Source of the DNA: Ruminococcaceae bacterium UBA7101
GTDB lineage: Bacteria; Bacillota; Clostridia; Oscillospirales; Acutalibacteraceae
Assembly (NCBI GenBank): GCA_002493325.1
Contig: DKYL01000087.1
Span: 1 to 24,289, forward strand
DNA: 24,289 nucleotides
Direction: 5' to 3'
Numbering within the stretch: position 1 is the stretch's first letter; each line of letters begins with the position of its first letter. The position numbers and the translations under genes are program-made. The notes under the pieces were generated by a model. It searched no databases. It was not told where the DNA came from and saw nothing but the letters and a program-made list of their open reading frames with translations. Shown here piece by piece: positions 1-7,571 of this stretch.

Positions 1-616
1 CAGGTGCCATTGCAGCACCCATATTATTTGCATCGGTTATGGCATAGTCGGTAATGGTGCCGATCTGAACTGCTTTGATTTTAATGCCATTTCCTTTTGC
101 CTCAAGCACGGCACTGCCTGCACCTGTGACAGTCCACTGTGCTGTAGGCGGTCGCTGTCCGCCATATTCAAGGGGGAATCGGAACTGCCTTTCACTTGAA
201 CAAAAGTGGCTTGAGGTTGCGGCAACAACACAGCTTGCCCCGGCACTTATCAGCATTGAACCGATTGACAGTGACAATGCCATTGTTGAACAAGCACCAA
301 AAAGACCTATACTCGGAATTTCCAAATCCTTTAATGCAAAGGCTGAACCCATACACTGATCAAGCAAATCACCGCTAAGAACAAAATCAACCTTATCCGA
401 GCTTTTCCCTGCTGAATTAAGAGCTCTGATGATTGCGTCATGAAGCATGGCAGACTCTGCAAGCTCAAAGGACTGCTGTCCCATTGTTGTATCCTCGAAA
501 ATCGCATCGAAATCCTCTGCAAGAGGTCCTTCGCCTTCCTTTTTTCCTGCTACTCCTGCACTGCCGATTATTACAGGAGGCTTGTCAAAAAACATTGTTT
601 TACCTTTTTTGTGCAT
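1..616 (-). CDS. spoVAD: Stage V sporulation protein AD, N-terminal part (runs off left edge)
   Basis: A continuous minus-strand frame of 205 codons opens at ATG 616 and is still open at base 1, so only the N-terminal part is here. It begins MHKKGKTMFFDKPPVIIG and contains EGPLAEDFDAIFEDTTMGQQ, the thiolase-fold Cys segment GLFGACSTMALS, and FPLEYGGQRPPTAQWTVTGA, all typical of SpoVAD. In Bacillus this soluble thiolase-like protein binds dipicolinic acid and takes part in its uptake into the forespore with SpoVAC and other SpoVA proteins. The start has GAGGTG seven bases upstream; a second in-frame ATG lies at 595. The usual upstream partner spoVAC is absent: the gene before it is an unrelated membrane protein. 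The ribosome binding site lies in a hairpin (623-651). The full protein should be about 335 residues (family knowledge). Confidence 0.93.
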   Translation of the reverse strand, partial: MHKKGKTMFFDKPPVIIGSAGVAGKKEGEGPLAEDFDAIFEDTTMGQQSFELAESAMLHDAIIRALNSAGKSSDKVDFVLSGDLLDQCMGSAFALKDLEIPSIGLFGACSTMALSLSIGSMLISAGASCVVAATSSHFCSSERQFRFPLEYGGQRPPTAQWTVTGAGSAVLEAKGNGIKIKAVQIGTITDYAITDANNMGAAMAP

Positions 617-622
617 AATAAA

Positions 623-651
623 ACACCTCGGTTATATTTTAACCAAGGTGT
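623..651 (-). promoter_or_regulatory. Hairpin enclosing the spoVAD ribosome binding site
   Basis: Read on the minus strand, ACACCTTGGTTA pairs with TAACCGAGGTGT across a 5-base loop (AAATA). The 12 pairs include one G-U wobble. In plus-strand RNA that wobble would be a C-A mismatch, so the structure suits minus-strand RNA. The 3' arm holds the spoVAD Shine-Dalgarno (GAGGTG), followed by TTTTATT and the ATG. It could lock translation of spoVAD when transcription comes from upstream, or act as a terminator/attenuator for the gene at 695-1483. Which role applies cannot be told from sequence. Confidence 0.6.
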
Positions 652-694
652 CAAAAAATAATAAAAATGAGCTGTGCCATAATATGGTTATGAT

Positions 695-1483
695 TTAATC
701 AAATATAATTTCAACATTTGTATTATATGAATCCAGCGTTTTCATTTCACTGTCAAAGGAATATGTAAAATATCTGATTACGGCATTATATGTTCCCTTT
801 TCCATTATTTTCTTTAATTCTATTTTCTGCAGTGCACCACCCGGAGGAATAAAATCGGATTCATAAATAATTTCACGACTGTCTTGAAGCATAATCTGAA
901 TGACAATGTAATACGGATTAACCTTCTGATTTGAAAATGAAAAGCTTTGCAGACGCTGATTTGCTTTAAAATTAATTTTCGACTGCTGCGGTACTTCAAA
1001 AACAGCATTTTTTGTATCAATAAACTGTTTTGTAGTCATCTTATAAGGAAGCACAATTTCTTCTTTTGCCTGACATTCATTTTTCACATTCTGAGCCAAA
1101 GCACCCGAATAATCCGTTAAACAAAATGCCATAAGCACTGCAATTGAAATCACTGCAGAAAAATACAAAACCAAAAACAAAATATTACTTTTTTTGATAA
1201 CGGCAAATTCATTATTACTGATTTGAATATAACCTGCATTGCGGTATAAAATGGAATAATCAAGCAGATAAGCAGGCAGACTGCAGCCACTGCATTTTAT
1301 ATCTCCTAAAAAATTTTTCCCCTTTCCTATCTGACATATAACATGAAACCCATTGGGATAAAGCTTTTTCATCTGCTTATTGTTATAATAGCCAAGGGTC
1401 ACAGAATTTAAGCCTGTGACAACAAATTTGCTGTCATAATCACTATTATCTGCATATAAAAATTCCTTCACATAAACCACCAA
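695..1483 (-). CDS. Unrecognised one-pass membrane protein
   Basis: About 262 residues, not assigned to a family. The N-terminal ~95 residues contain CSGCSLPAYLLDYSILYRN. A single hydrophobic segment follows at about residues 100-124 (NILFLVLYFSAVISIAVLMA). The C-terminal ~135 residues appear to be a beta-rich outer domain ending in EKGTYNAVIRYFTYSFD and LDSYNTNVEIIFD, a layout seen in anchored proteins of Firmicutes. No signal-peptide cleavage site is apparent. The start is uncertain: the frame opens at TTG 1483 with GTG codons just after it, has no Shine-Dalgarno, and its first in-frame ATG is at residue 39. It lies between the terminator after the amylase gene and the spoVAD hairpin and has no clear promoter. 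Codon use looks genuine. Confidence 0.7.
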   Translation of the reverse strand: MVVYVKEFLYADNSDYDSKFVVTGLNSVTLGYYNNKQMKKLYPNGFHVICQIGKGKNFLGDIKCSGCSLPAYLLDYSILYRNAGYIQISNNEFAVIKKSNILFLVLYFSAVISIAVLMAFCLTDYSGALAQNVKNECQAKEEIVLPYKMTTKQFIDTKNAVFEVPQQSKINFKANQRLQSFSFSNQKVNPYYIVIQIMLQDSREIIYESDFIPPGGALQKIELKKIMEKGTYNAVIRYFTYSFDSEMKTLDSYNTNVEIIFD

Positions 1484-1515
1484 ATCATTATATGCATAAA
1501 AACAAATTCAAATAA

Positions 1516-1545
1516 CAAAAGACCTGACATCAGTCAAGTCTTTTG
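1516..1545 (-). terminator. Terminator hairpin at the end of the GH13 gene
   Basis: On the minus strand CAAAAGACTTGAC pairs with GTCAGGTCTTTTG over a TGAT loop: 13 pairs with one G-U wobble, which would be a mismatch in plus RNA. The 5' arm is formed by the last codons of the amylase gene, whose TGA begins in the loop. The downstream tract (TTATTTGAATTTGTTTTT) is T-rich but interrupted, so this is probably an intrinsic terminator of moderate strength. Confidence 0.65.
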
Positions 1546-3398
1546 CTGAGCATTGTATATCGTTTCGGAGGGAGGGTTATCACTCCGTTTTTACAGTCAA
1601 AATCGAAATGACAATAGGAGCTGTTCCACCTGCTGTCAACAAAAATATTCATCTCATCCTCACTGTTATTAACAGCTACCAGCACTGCTTCGCTGTCGGT
1701 ATATCGTTCATATGCAATGGCAGAGCCCTCGCAGAAAACTCGGTTAAACGCACCCTCGGCAAACACCTTTGAGGATTTCCTTATCTGACCAAGACGCTTA
1801 TACCACAAAAGCAGGTCTTTATTCTGCTTATCCCAGGTCATACAGGCTCTGTTAAACGGGTCCTTCATTCCCTGCATACCGATTTCATCCCCATAATAGA
1901 TTGACGGCACACCGGGAAGTGTAAACTGAATAAGGCTTGCCATTTTCAACATCGAAAGACCCTTCAAATAATCATAGTCAGACAAAGTATTGTGCGTGTG
2001 CTGCCACTCTCTGTCCCTGCCGTTATTATCAGGTCCTGCAAGCCTTGTTATTGCTCTTTCGGTATCGTGTGTGCCGATATGATTCATCAACACATTCAAA
2101 ACCTGCGGCGGATAGCTTTCAACAATATCCATTACCGCATCAAAAAAATACTCGCCGTTTCCAAAGCGTACAAAATTAAGAACAGCATCGGCAAAGGGAT
2201 AATTCATTACAGAATCGAGCTGTTCACCAAGGAGATACCTTCTTCTTTCACCATAGGCAAATTTATTTGTTGCATTTTCCCATACCTCGCCGATAATGAC
2301 AGCATCCTGATTTTCAGTTTTGACAGCTTTTCTCAAATCGTCAAGAAAAATATCGGGCAGTTCGTCTGCAACATCAAGACGCCAGCCTGCAATACCGCAC
2401 CTCAGCCATTTACGCAAAATACCGTCTTTACCGCAGATATACTGACGATAGCTTTCATCTTCCTCAACGATTTCAGGAAGCAGCTTAATTCCCCACCAGG
2501 CATGGTAATTATCCGGATAATCAATAAATTTATACCAACTGAAATAAGGACTTTCCTTGCTGTTATATGCACCAAGATTTTTATAATGACTGTACATATT
2601 AAAATACTTGCTGTCACAGCCTGTATGGCTGAACACGCCATCAAGAATGATTGATATGCCATACTTATCCTTTGCAGTTTTACAAAGGGATTTAAGGTCC
2701 TTTTCATCACCGAGAAGGCTGTCAATTTTTTCATAGTCGGCAGTATCATACCTGTGGTTTGAATGGGATTCAAAAACAGGATTTAAATAAATACAGCTTA
2801 CGCCTAAATCTGCAATATATCCGAGCTTTTCTTCGATACCCTTTAAATCACCGCCGAAAAAATCGTTATTCCACAAGCCATTCATCTGCTCTTCCTTCCA
2901 GAAGGGCTCTTTACCCCATTCTCGCATTACACGAACGGAAGGAACGCCAATCTTTTTACTGCCCGAATTATAGAATCTGTCGGGAAAAATCTGATAAATG
3001 ATGCCACCCTTCAAAAAATCGGGAGTTTTGAAATTCTTATCATAAACAGTCTGCTGAAAATCACTGCCCTGTGCAGTAAAATCACCCTTGCCGAAGCCTG
3101 CATTTTTAATAAAGGTTCTGCCCCAGGGCGTATCAAGTTCAAAGTGATAAAAATACAAGCCTGTAGTTGCGGCACTGAAATGAAGCTCCCAGTATTCATA
3201 GTCATTTCCACACATTCCTGCCCAGAACATACCATAATATGCAGTGCATTCTCCCTCACCCTCTTTGGTGACAGCCAACGTTGCACAGCTGCATTTCAAA
3301 TCCCTCGGAACAATTATGCGGAATTTGCACGCTTCATCAGTAGCAAGAGCAGATACTATTGATTTATAAGACTTATCTCTTGAATCAAATACTACCAT
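1530..3398 (-). CDS. GH13 alpha-amylase family enzyme (neopullulanase/cyclomaltodextrinase-like)
   Basis: 622 residues with no signal peptide, so probably cytoplasmic. An N-terminal beta-domain (about 1-125, CBM34-like position) precedes a GH13 barrel that starts at GGIIYQIFPDRFYNSG. The conserved regions are present: DGVFSH (253-258), GWRLDVAD with nucleophile Asp342, IIGEVWEN with acid/base Glu371, and NHIGTHD with Asp445. This order and length fit the neopullulanase/cyclomaltodextrinase/maltogenic group, which hydrolyses short alpha-1,4 and some alpha-1,6 glucans. The start ATG has ATGAGGAATT in front. It follows glgP by 54 bases, the gap holding a perfect hairpin, so the two form an operon: this enzyme would trim oligosaccharides or branch stubs that phosphorylase leaves. 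Exact substrate is not decidable from motifs. Confidence 0.92.
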   Translation of the reverse strand: MVVFDSRDKSYKSIVSALATDEACKFRIIVPRDLKCSCATLAVTKEGEGECTAYYGMFWAGMCGNDYEYWELHFSAATTGLYFYHFELDTPWGRTFIKNAGFGKGDFTAQGSDFQQTVYDKNFKTPDFLKGGIIYQIFPDRFYNSGSKKIGVPSVRVMREWGKEPFWKEEQMNGLWNNDFFGGDLKGIEEKLGYIADLGVSCIYLNPVFESHSNHRYDTADYEKIDSLLGDEKDLKSLCKTAKDKYGISIILDGVFSHTGCDSKYFNMYSHYKNLGAYNSKESPYFSWYKFIDYPDNYHAWWGIKLLPEIVEEDESYRQYICGKDGILRKWLRCGIAGWRLDVADELPDIFLDDLRKAVKTENQDAVIIGEVWENATNKFAYGERRRYLLGEQLDSVMNYPFADAVLNFVRFGNGEYFFDAVMDIVESYPPQVLNVLMNHIGTHDTERAITRLAGPDNNGRDREWQHTHNTLSDYDYLKGLSMLKMASLIQFTLPGVPSIYYGDEIGMQGMKDPFNRACMTWDKQNKDLLLWYKRLGQIRKSSKVFAEGAFNRVFCEGSAIAYERYTDSEAVLVAVNNSEDEMNIFVDSRWNSSYCHFDFDCKNGVITLPPKRYTMLSKRLD

Positions 3399-3414
3399 AA
3401 TTCCTCATATACAA

Positions 3415-3446
3415 CTTGCCAAAAGGGCACAATCCCTTTTGGCAAG
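3415..3446 (-). repeat. Perfect hairpin between glgP and the GH13 gene
   Basis: CTTGCCAAAAGGG pairs perfectly with CCCTTTTGGCAAG over a 6-base loop (13 pairs). It sits six bases after the glgP stop codon and just ahead of the GH13 ribosome binding site. No T-tract follows on either strand, so full termination is unlikely. It more likely stabilises the glgP 3' end, marks a processing site, or lowers expression of the second gene. Confidence 0.6.
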
Positions 3447-3452
3447 AATTCA

Positions 3453-5987
3453 TTACTTAGATTTTTTTGTTGCTTTTTTAGCAGCAGTCTTTTTTTCAGA
3501 TTTTGCAGCTTTTTTTGGAGCTGATTTTTTCTCTGCCTTTGGAGCCATAGGTGCTGATTTTTTAGCAGCCTTCGGCTTTTCATCAGCAAAAACAACAGGC
3601 TTTGTATGCCAGATATCATTTGCATAATCCATAATGGAACGGTCTGCACTGAATACACCTGCACCGCTGATGTTCATAAGTGACATTTTAGCAAAACGCT
3701 CTTTATCTCTGTAAACCTCTGCTGAAAGCTGCTGTGCCTTCTGATAATCGGCAAAATCAGCCAGAGCCATATACTGGTCAACATTCATAAGAGCTGATGA
3801 AATTTCACCAAAGCTCTTGCCGTTGACACCATGGTTGATGAATTCAACAGCATTCTTTAATACCTCATTATTTTCAAGGTATTTCATTGGGCTGTAGCCA
3901 TCTCTCTTAAGCTGCTCAACCTCAGGCGTTGTCATACCAAAGATAAAGATATTATCCTCACCGACAGCATCGAAAATTTCAACATTCGCACCATCCATTG
4001 TACCGAGAGTAACTGCACCGTTGAGCATAAGCTTCATATTACCTGTGCCTGATGCTTCAGTACCTGCAAGTGAAATCTGCTCACTTATATCTGCTGCAGG
4101 CATAAGTGCCTCAGCAAGAGAAACATTGTAGTCCTCCATAAATACAATCTTGATTCTGCCCTTAACATCGGGGTCATTATTGACTACCTTTGCAAGTGCA
4201 TCAATAAGCTCAATAATCTTTTTAGCCATAAAGTAGCCCGGTGCTGCTTTAGATGCAAAGATATAGGTTCTCGGCTCAAAATCCATATTCGGATTTGCCT
4301 TGAGCATCTGATATTCAGCAATAATATTAAGAACATTAAGCTGCTGACGCTTATACTCGTGAAGTCTTTTAACCTGAACATCAAAAATAGAGGTCGGGTC
4401 AAGAACAATGCCGTTTCTCTTTTTAACAATTTCAGCAAAACGCTCTTTGTTGGCAAGCTTGATACCGCTGATTCTGTCAAGCACCTGCTTGTCGTCCTTA
4501 TAATCACGAAGCTTTAACAGCTCGTCACTCTTGGTAATAAAGCCGTCACCGATAAGCTCTGTAATAAACTTTGTAAGCTCAGGGTTTGACTGACAAATCC
4601 ATCTTCTGAAAGCAATACCATTTGTAACATTTTTAAATTTATCGGGTGTGATTGTATAGAAATCGTTGAATACGGTATCCTTTAAAATCTCACTGTGAAG
4701 AGCAGATACACCGTTAACAGAATGAGAGCCAGCAACGCAAAGGTTAGCCATTCTTACCACACCGCCTGAAACGATTGCCATACGCTCAACCTTGTCAGCA
4801 TCGTGGGTTACACCCCATACATATGCTCTGAAACGGTTGTCAATTTCCTTAGTGATTTCATAAATACGAGGAAGCAGACGTCTGTATAAATCCTCACTCC
4901 AGCACTCAAGTGCTTCCTTCATTACTGTATGATTTGTATAAGCTACTGTATTTGTAACAAGATTCCACGCAGTATCCCAATCATAGCCGCACTCATCCAG
5001 CATAATTCTCATAAGCTCAGGAATTGCCATTGTCGGATGTGTGTCATTAATATGAATTGCTACCTTATCAGGAAGATTATTAAGCGTGCCATAGCGTGTC
5101 AAATGACGCTTGATAATATCCTGAATGGATGCTGAAACAAGGAAATACTGCTGACGCAGTCTGAGTGACTTGCCCTCCTGTGTATTATCTGCAGGATAGA
5201 GCACCTTTGAAATTGCCTCTGCCATAGCAGACTGCTCCATAGCCTTAACATATGAGCCTGAATTGAAAAGTCCCATATCAAGCTCAGGCTTTCTTGCTGC
5301 CCAGAGTCTTAATCTTGAAACACCCTTGCCCTTACCCGAAACATACATATCATAAGGCACTGCAGTAACAGTATTGCAATCTCTCAGTTCAACGTGGTGA
5401 TAATCACCGTCCCAGCTATCCTCAATCCAGCCTTCAAAGTTAACCTGACAGGATCTCTCCTCACGAGGCACAAGCCATACCTCACCGCCGGGGAGCCAGA
5501 AATCAGGCAGCTCCGTCTGCCAGCCGTCAACAAGCTTCTGCTTGAAGATACCGGCCTCATAGCGGATGGAATAACCCATTGACTGGAAGCCGTTGGTTGC
5601 AAGACCATCAAGATAGCAGGCTGCTAGTCTGCCCAGACCGCCATTGCCTAAGCCAGCATCAATTTCTTCATCATAAAGTCTGTCAAGCTTGACATCAAAT
5701 GCTTTAAGTGCTTCGTCAAAGGTATCAACAAGATCAAGGTTATAAAGATTGTTCTTAAGTGAACGACCCATTAAAAATTCCATACAAAGATAATAGATTT
5801 CCTTTGAATCCTGCTTCTTAGCCTCAGTACGGAATTCACTGTTCATTTCAGAAAGCTTATCTCTTACAATCATAGATACAGCTTTGTAATACTGCTCATT
5901 GGTTGCAGTTTTAGGATCGACACCAAAGAAATGGCTCAGCTTATCGCTAACAGCTTTCTTAGCCTGAGCAACAGTCATTTTTTTCAT
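3453..5987 (-). CDS. glgP: Glycogen/alpha-glucan phosphorylase with Lys/Ala-rich C-terminal tail
   Basis: GT35 phosphorylase that releases glucose-1-phosphate from alpha-1,4-glucans with pyridoxal phosphate (PLP). Conserved stretches include EEIDAGLGNGGLGRLAACYL, VAIHINDTHPTMAIPEL, RLHEYKRQ and EASGTGNMKLMLNGAVTLGT; the PLP lysine is the K of GTGNMK (residue 652). The chosen start is ATG 5987, with GGAGG 6 bases upstream; the frame also extends 8 codons to a TTG at 6011, but that covers the ribosome binding site. 844 residues. The enzyme fold ends near SIMDYANDIWHTKP; the last ~45 residues are an unusual basic tail (AAKKSAP, PKAEKKSAPKKAAK, KKATKKSK) with 17 lysines in the final 41 residues, resembling a histone H1 tail. 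First gene of an operon with the GH13 enzyme; promoter at 6043-6071. Confidence 0.97.
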   Translation of the reverse strand: MKKMTVAQAKKAVSDKLSHFFGVDPKTATNEQYYKAVSMIVRDKLSEMNSEFRTEAKKQDSKEIYYLCMEFLMGRSLKNNLYNLDLVDTFDEALKAFDVKLDRLYDEEIDAGLGNGGLGRLAACYLDGLATNGFQSMGYSIRYEAGIFKQKLVDGWQTELPDFWLPGGEVWLVPREERSCQVNFEGWIEDSWDGDYHHVELRDCNTVTAVPYDMYVSGKGKGVSRLRLWAARKPELDMGLFNSGSYVKAMEQSAMAEAISKVLYPADNTQEGKSLRLRQQYFLVSASIQDIIKRHLTRYGTLNNLPDKVAIHINDTHPTMAIPELMRIMLDECGYDWDTAWNLVTNTVAYTNHTVMKEALECWSEDLYRRLLPRIYEITKEIDNRFRAYVWGVTHDADKVERMAIVSGGVVRMANLCVAGSHSVNGVSALHSEILKDTVFNDFYTITPDKFKNVTNGIAFRRWICQSNPELTKFITELIGDGFITKSDELLKLRDYKDDKQVLDRISGIKLANKERFAEIVKKRNGIVLDPTSIFDVQVKRLHEYKRQQLNVLNIIAEYQMLKANPNMDFEPRTYIFASKAAPGYFMAKKIIELIDALAKVVNNDPDVKGRIKIVFMEDYNVSLAEALMPAADISEQISLAGTEASGTGNMKLMLNGAVTLGTMDGANVEIFDAVGEDNIFIFGMTTPEVEQLKRDGYSPMKYLENNEVLKNAVEFINHGVNGKSFGEISSALMNVDQYMALADFADYQKAQQLSAEVYRDKERFAKMSLMNISGAGVFSADRSIMDYANDIWHTKPVVFADEKPKAAKKSAPMAPKAEKKSAPKKAAKSEKKTAAKKATKKSK

Positions 5988-6042
5988 ACAAATCCTCCAA
6001 ATTATATTCAAATTATTAATTAATTAGACATTCGCTTTGTAC

Positions 6043-6071
6043 ATTATATACTAAAATCATCATTTTTGCAA
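6043..6071 (-). promoter_or_regulatory. Sigma-A-type promoter for glgP
   Basis: On the minus strand TTGCAA (-35) and TATAAT (-10) are separated by 17 bases. The -10 lies about 55 bases before the glgP ATG. The leader between them is AT-rich and shows no obvious operator. Confidence 0.7.
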
Positions 6072-6093
6072 TAGCAACCATAAAATATATGCC

Positions 6094-7527
6094 TTAATTC
6101 TTTCTTCCACGCTTTAAAAATTTGTTGATAATTAAGCCTGCAAGCTCCTGAATAGGTCTTATATTCATAAATATCATTAAAGCAAACAAAGCTATTTCTA
6201 TAATATACAGCAGTGCTCCGCCCTTCATCAGAAGCATCAGTGCACTCTGGGCAATCAATATCAGTGTTTCACAAAGCATAATCGGGAGCTGGAAATTAAT
6301 CTTAATATATTTTCTTGTATTTGCTCCTCTTGTGATGAATACCACAAGGAAAGCACAAACCGTAGCAATTGCGGCACCATTTGCACCGATTTTAGGTATA
6401 AACACTAAATTGAGCACAATGTTTGTAACTGCACCGCTGAGTGCTGTAAGAAGTGCCATAAGCGACTTTTTCTCTGCCATATAAACGGATGCCAAGAAAT
6501 TGACTATACAGGAATATGTTGTTGCAATAATAAGTATGGGTACAAACTTCCACGACTCATAATATGAGGGGGCAACCAGAATTTTTGTGATAAGCTGACA
6601 GGCGAGAATCAGTGCTGACGCAACGGCAAACACACCGCCGCTGTAAACACGGAACACCCTGCTGAAAAATCTTCTGCGCTCTCTTTTATTTTCCTGTCCG
6701 TCAACAGCAGAAAGCTGCCAAGCATCAATAAATATCTGTGAAAACAGAATGACAAAATTAGGAATTTTTGATGCTGCAGTGTACAAACCGTTTGCAGACG
6801 AGCCCACAAAGCTTGTTACCATATATCTGTCTGAAACATTGATAATCCACCAAAGAATAACTGTGGGAATTAACGGCACACAGTACTTAAGCATCTGCCC
6901 TGTTATATTCTTTTCTTTCAGTGTGGGCTTAACATATCTGTAAAGCTTTGCAGTAATGACAAAGAAAATTATCGAGCAGGCATCTGATGCAATGATTGCA
7001 AGAATATAACCTGTTACCCCCCATTTGAGAGGTCCTAAAAACAGGAAGGTAAAAAGCAGGGTTGTAGCCGTTGCAATAATGCCGTCAATTGCAAAGAGCT
7101 TTACATAACCGCTTCCTCTTACAAACTGCTGGCAAAGCTGCCTGAATCCCGACACCAGAACAAAGGCAATAACAAGAACAATATAGTCGCCCAAAATAAA
7201 ATCATTGATTTTAATAAGGCTTATGGGATAGGCAAAAAGCAGAAATACACCAAAACCTATTATCGTTGTACGAACTCCGACTGTTAATACATCTGCTTTA
7301 TTTTTTGCCTTGTCAAGGGAAAATCTTAATGCTGCACTGTTAACCTGCAAGGTTACAATAGGTATTAAAACATTAACCGTTTGCTGTACCAAATCAGCGG
7401 CACCATAGTCGCCTGTACCCATCATACGGGTTACAAACGGCATCAGTAAAAAAGACAGTGCTTTTGAGGAAAAAGTGCCTATTGCAAATATAATCGTATT
7501 TGAAGCTAACTTTTTATACTTGTCCAA
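6094..7527 (-). CDS. Polysaccharide/lipid-linked oligosaccharide flippase (Wzx/PST family)
   Basis: 477 residues with about 12-14 hydrophobic segments throughout, the layout of the MVF/PST flippases. The N-terminus (KLASNTIIFAIGTFSSKALS, then PFVTRMMGTGDYGAADL) is the characteristic first-helix motif of Polysacc_synt proteins. Such proteins move undecaprenyl-linked sugars across the membrane for capsule, exopolysaccharide or wall polymers. The start is a TTG at 7527 preceded by AAAGGG about 10 bases upstream; no ATG fits. It is the last gene of the proB-proA-DUF5050-flippase unit, 44 bases after the DUF5050 stop. There are no glycosyltransferases nearby, so the substrate is unknown. No convincing terminator follows before the glgP promoter. 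Confidence 0.88.
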   Translation of the reverse strand: MDKYKKLASNTIIFAIGTFSSKALSFLLMPFVTRMMGTGDYGAADLVQQTVNVLIPIVTLQVNSAALRFSLDKAKNKADVLTVGVRTTIIGFGVFLLFAYPISLIKINDFILGDYIVLVIAFVLVSGFRQLCQQFVRGSGYVKLFAIDGIIATATTLLFTFLFLGPLKWGVTGYILAIIASDACSIIFFVITAKLYRYVKPTLKEKNITGQMLKYCVPLIPTVILWWIINVSDRYMVTSFVGSSANGLYTAASKIPNFVILFSQIFIDAWQLSAVDGQENKRERRRFFSRVFRVYSGGVFAVASALILACQLITKILVAPSYYESWKFVPILIIATTYSCIVNFLASVYMAEKKSLMALLTALSGAVTNIVLNLVFIPKIGANGAAIATVCAFLVVFITRGANTRKYIKINFQLPIMLCETLILIAQSALMLLMKGGALLYIIEIALFALMIFMNIRPIQELAGLIINKFLKRGRKN

Positions 7528-7571
7528 AACTAAAATTCCCTTTCATCATATTTTTATTACAAACAAAAGCC

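Noticed and set aside
679..712. Sigma-G-like promoter before spoVAD (CATATTA on the minus strand)
   Set aside because: The -10-like CATATTA fits, but no GHATR-type -35 lies 17-18 bases upstream.
2402..2773. 123-codon minus-strand frame inside the GH13 gene
   Set aside because: It is an alternative frame within a clearly coding gene with all GH13 motifs, and it has no ribosome binding site or recognisable protein.
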